64,000 nt of DNA. Origin: Phorcus lineatus. Lineage: Eukaryota > Mollusca > Gastropoda > Trochida > Trochidae. Both the position numbers and the translations under genes were made by a program. The first letter of the stretch is position 1; each line of letters opens with the position of its first letter. The stretch lies in the NCBI GenBank assembly GCA_921293015.1, contig OV121081.1, positions 61,893,022 to 61,957,021 on the forward strand. Direction: 5' to 3'. Below the pieces are notes generated by a model. It saw only the letters and a program-made list of their open reading frames with translations, did not search any database and was not told the origin of the DNA. Below are positions 61,628-64,000 of the stretch, piece by piece.

Positions 61628-62231
61628 ATAGTGTATTTCAACTGGATGATGCAATGATCATGCATTAACAACATATATATTTGTATAAACAGGAATGTTC
61701 CAAAAGAAAAAAAAATTGTAATCAGTTGAACCTCTGCTTTAGATTACATCTGTTAGAAACATGATACAAAGACAATTTCATGCCATTTGAGTATATAAGC
61801 TCCTTCCTGGAGGTGAAATATCGGAAAAGGATTCCCTAGTTATACAGACAGCAGGATTGTGTTGTTGGAGACAGTTCAGTAGTATCAGTGTCTTTCCTCC
61901 TTGTTAATCACAGTACTCAAATACCTTGCCTAGCAACAGGGTACCAAGTCTACTTCCTGACACGTTAGAATAAATTTATTTCTCAGAAGTAAACTATCAG
62001 AAAACTATTATATTATCATGCTAGATGCTTATTTCTTTACAAAAAATGTCACAGTGTTCAAATGTAGCATTGGTATATGCAAAATCAAACTATTTGCAAT
62101 AGTACAATTTCTTGACATTTAATTATTATGCAGTATTCAAACCCACCCCACATAATCAGGCAGCTACTGCCAGCATTTAAATTTGTTTTGAAATGATTTT
62201 GTTGCTGCTTGTCCATCTGAATTCTTCTCAT

Positions 62232-62690
62232 TCCTCCTGTCCAAGCAACAAGTACACCTGAGTGTCTGTCATCTTTCACACCTTGTCAGAATTAGATGTC
62301 GATGAAAGTGAATTTTTGAAAAATATTCAATAATTAGACGATCTGCTGTCCAAGCAACAAGTACACCTGAGTGTCTGTCATCTTTCACACCTTGTCAGAA
62401 TTAGATGTCGATGAAAGTGAATTTTTGAAAAATATTCAATAATTAGACGATCTGCTGTCCAAGCAACAAGTACACCTGAGTGTTCCCTATCAGAACCTTG
62501 TCAGAATTAGATGTCAATGAAAGTGAATTTTTGAAAAATATTCAATAATTAGACAATCTGCTGTTGTTAGAATAGAACTAGTCATTGGAAGTGAAATTTT
62601 GAAAAATATTCCATAATTAATAAGATGCTGTCCAATCAACAAGCACACCTGAGTATTACCTGTCTCTCCCTTGTTTGCATAGAACGTAAT
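62232..62690 (+). repeat. 109-bp tandem repeat, 3-4 units
   Basis: ccaagcaacaagtacacctgag recurs at 62241, 62350 and 62459 (109 bp apart); the first two units are nearly identical, the third has a small deletion and the fourth (about 62626) is diverged. Confidence 0.9.
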
Positions 62691-64000
62691 CATTGAAGGG
62701 GAAATATTGAAAATATTATACTATTATATGAGCTGTTGAAGTTTCAAATGGTTTTGGATTTGAATCTAGAGACAGCATCAGCAATTTTACCTGTATTGGA
62801 GAACCATGACATGCAAATGAAATGACTTCAAATGAAAATTGCATTTAAGATTAATTTATCTCAGAGAGTTAAAATTGAAATCTGAATACTTTACCGAAAC
62901 CATAATGAATTTGAAATTTTTTAATTTTGTTACCACAGAGTGCAGAATCAGTGTTTGAGATAAATGTCATGGCCCAATTAGGTGAATGTCTGTAAACTGC
63001 CTTTATTAATTCATTCCTGTCACGATAGGTTTAATCATTAGTTGCTAGGCAACAGACCAGGCTAACATTGGGAAGAGCAGAATAGTTAAATTGACCTGGA
63101 TTGACCAAGAAGGATAAAGGTTATTGTGTGTGAAACTTTGTGTAATCATATTGTGGATAATAGCAGAATAATTGCTGCTTTAGAATTATAGAATAGAGAA
63201 TTTGTAAAGTATTTGGAACTTTTTGGAAAATCAATATATGTGTATATTTTTGTAGAGTTGGTTTTTAAAATTAAAATCTTGTAAGTTTTCCTGCATGTTA
63301 AAATACAAAGCAATAGTAATTAAACATTCACACTTCTCCAATATTCTCATTTGATTTGCTTGAGGTGGAAATGTACCTGTGACAACATTAACGATGTTAT
63401 GAACAGGTGAGAAACTGTTGTTGATGATCACCGCCCACCTGAAGAGGCAATTAGAGATTGTACCTGGTCATTTACCTGGGAATGAGAACCTGATTATGAT
63501 TCATCTCACGAACCACAGCCTCACCTGCAAACACTGATTACAGGTGTGAAAACTGTATGATTCATGTTCACAGGTACACGGCTAATCACAAGCAGGTGAT
63601 TAGTGAGCTAATTATCCTGTAATATATCTCTATAAAGAAATTTCATTGTAACTTACATTTATTTATGGTCACTATTAGACATTAAAAAAAAAAAATTCTC
63701 ATTTCTGGAAAAATATTAAAATCCACAGGATAGTAATGTTTTACAAACATATTAACATTAATCAAACCTATTAAAAATATCAAATTACTTTTATTTATGA
63801 TCACTTATGGAATTTACTTTGATATTTTCTTATTTGAGGCATAAGTAGAAATCATGAATGTTTGTGCACTCACCTTTTCATCGGTTAACAAAGTATTTCA
63901 CATATATCTTGTAATATTCATATGATTTTGCTCATGTAATTTTCTCAATATCACTATCTGTATATTTTTAATCGCATAACACATTTATAAGACAGACAGA

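Overview
The window looks like animal nuclear DNA: AT-rich, full of introns and repeats, with small exons bounded by GT..AG. Several repeats suggest a mollusc, probably a gastropod: a tRNA-derived SINE family, a gastropod-type SINE tail ending in a CTCACTCACTCAC-like run (about 56155-56217), a CR1/L2-like LINE and many short foldback transposons. The organism assignment is inference.

One gene on the + strand explains all the coding sequence I can support. Eleven exons (5634-5730, 10007-10373, 11066-11274, 15525-15640, 16011-16197, 17128-17179, 19801-19902, 25990-26104, 44613-44739, 48000-48067, 59236-59317) add up to 1522 nt, about 507 codons. Reading phase is kept across all ten junctions, and the gene runs off both window ends. 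The product begins as a long low-complexity Ser/Thr/Asp-rich region with basophilic phosphorylation-type motifs. A charged basic segment follows, then an atypical C1 zinc finger split over two exons. This order fits the region upstream of the DH-PH module in LBC-type Rho guanine-nucleotide exchange factors (AKAP13 / ARHGEF28 / ARHGEF2 group). The DH and PH domains would lie beyond 64000 and were not seen.

Layout: 1-5633, upstream intron or flank with a hAT-like MITE, a 0.7-kb GGGAG-rich minisatellite and a dispersed repeat. 5634-26104, eight exons with introns carrying SINEs, MITEs, a 136-bp tandem repeat and a 2.2-kb TTAA-flanked element. 26105-44612, an 18.5-kb intron with a less AT-rich, repeat-poor island (about 30.6-36.5 kb) and an antisense, 5'-truncated LINE. 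44613-48067, the two C1 exons, separated by an intron with a 430-bp foldback and an array of 14 copies of the exon-10 splice acceptor. 48068-59235, an 11-kb intron with 37-bp and 212-bp tandem repeats and a second less AT-rich island. 59236-64000, the last exon seen and the start of another intron.

The most notable observation is at 47491-48020. A minisatellite has multiplied the intron/exon boundary in the middle of the C1 zinc finger. The 3'-most units are exactly 39 bp and open in the exon's frame, whereas the older units are mostly 40 bp and lead to stops. A second is a possible alternative start just upstream of and continuous with exon 11, which could give a short isoform lacking the C1 domain.
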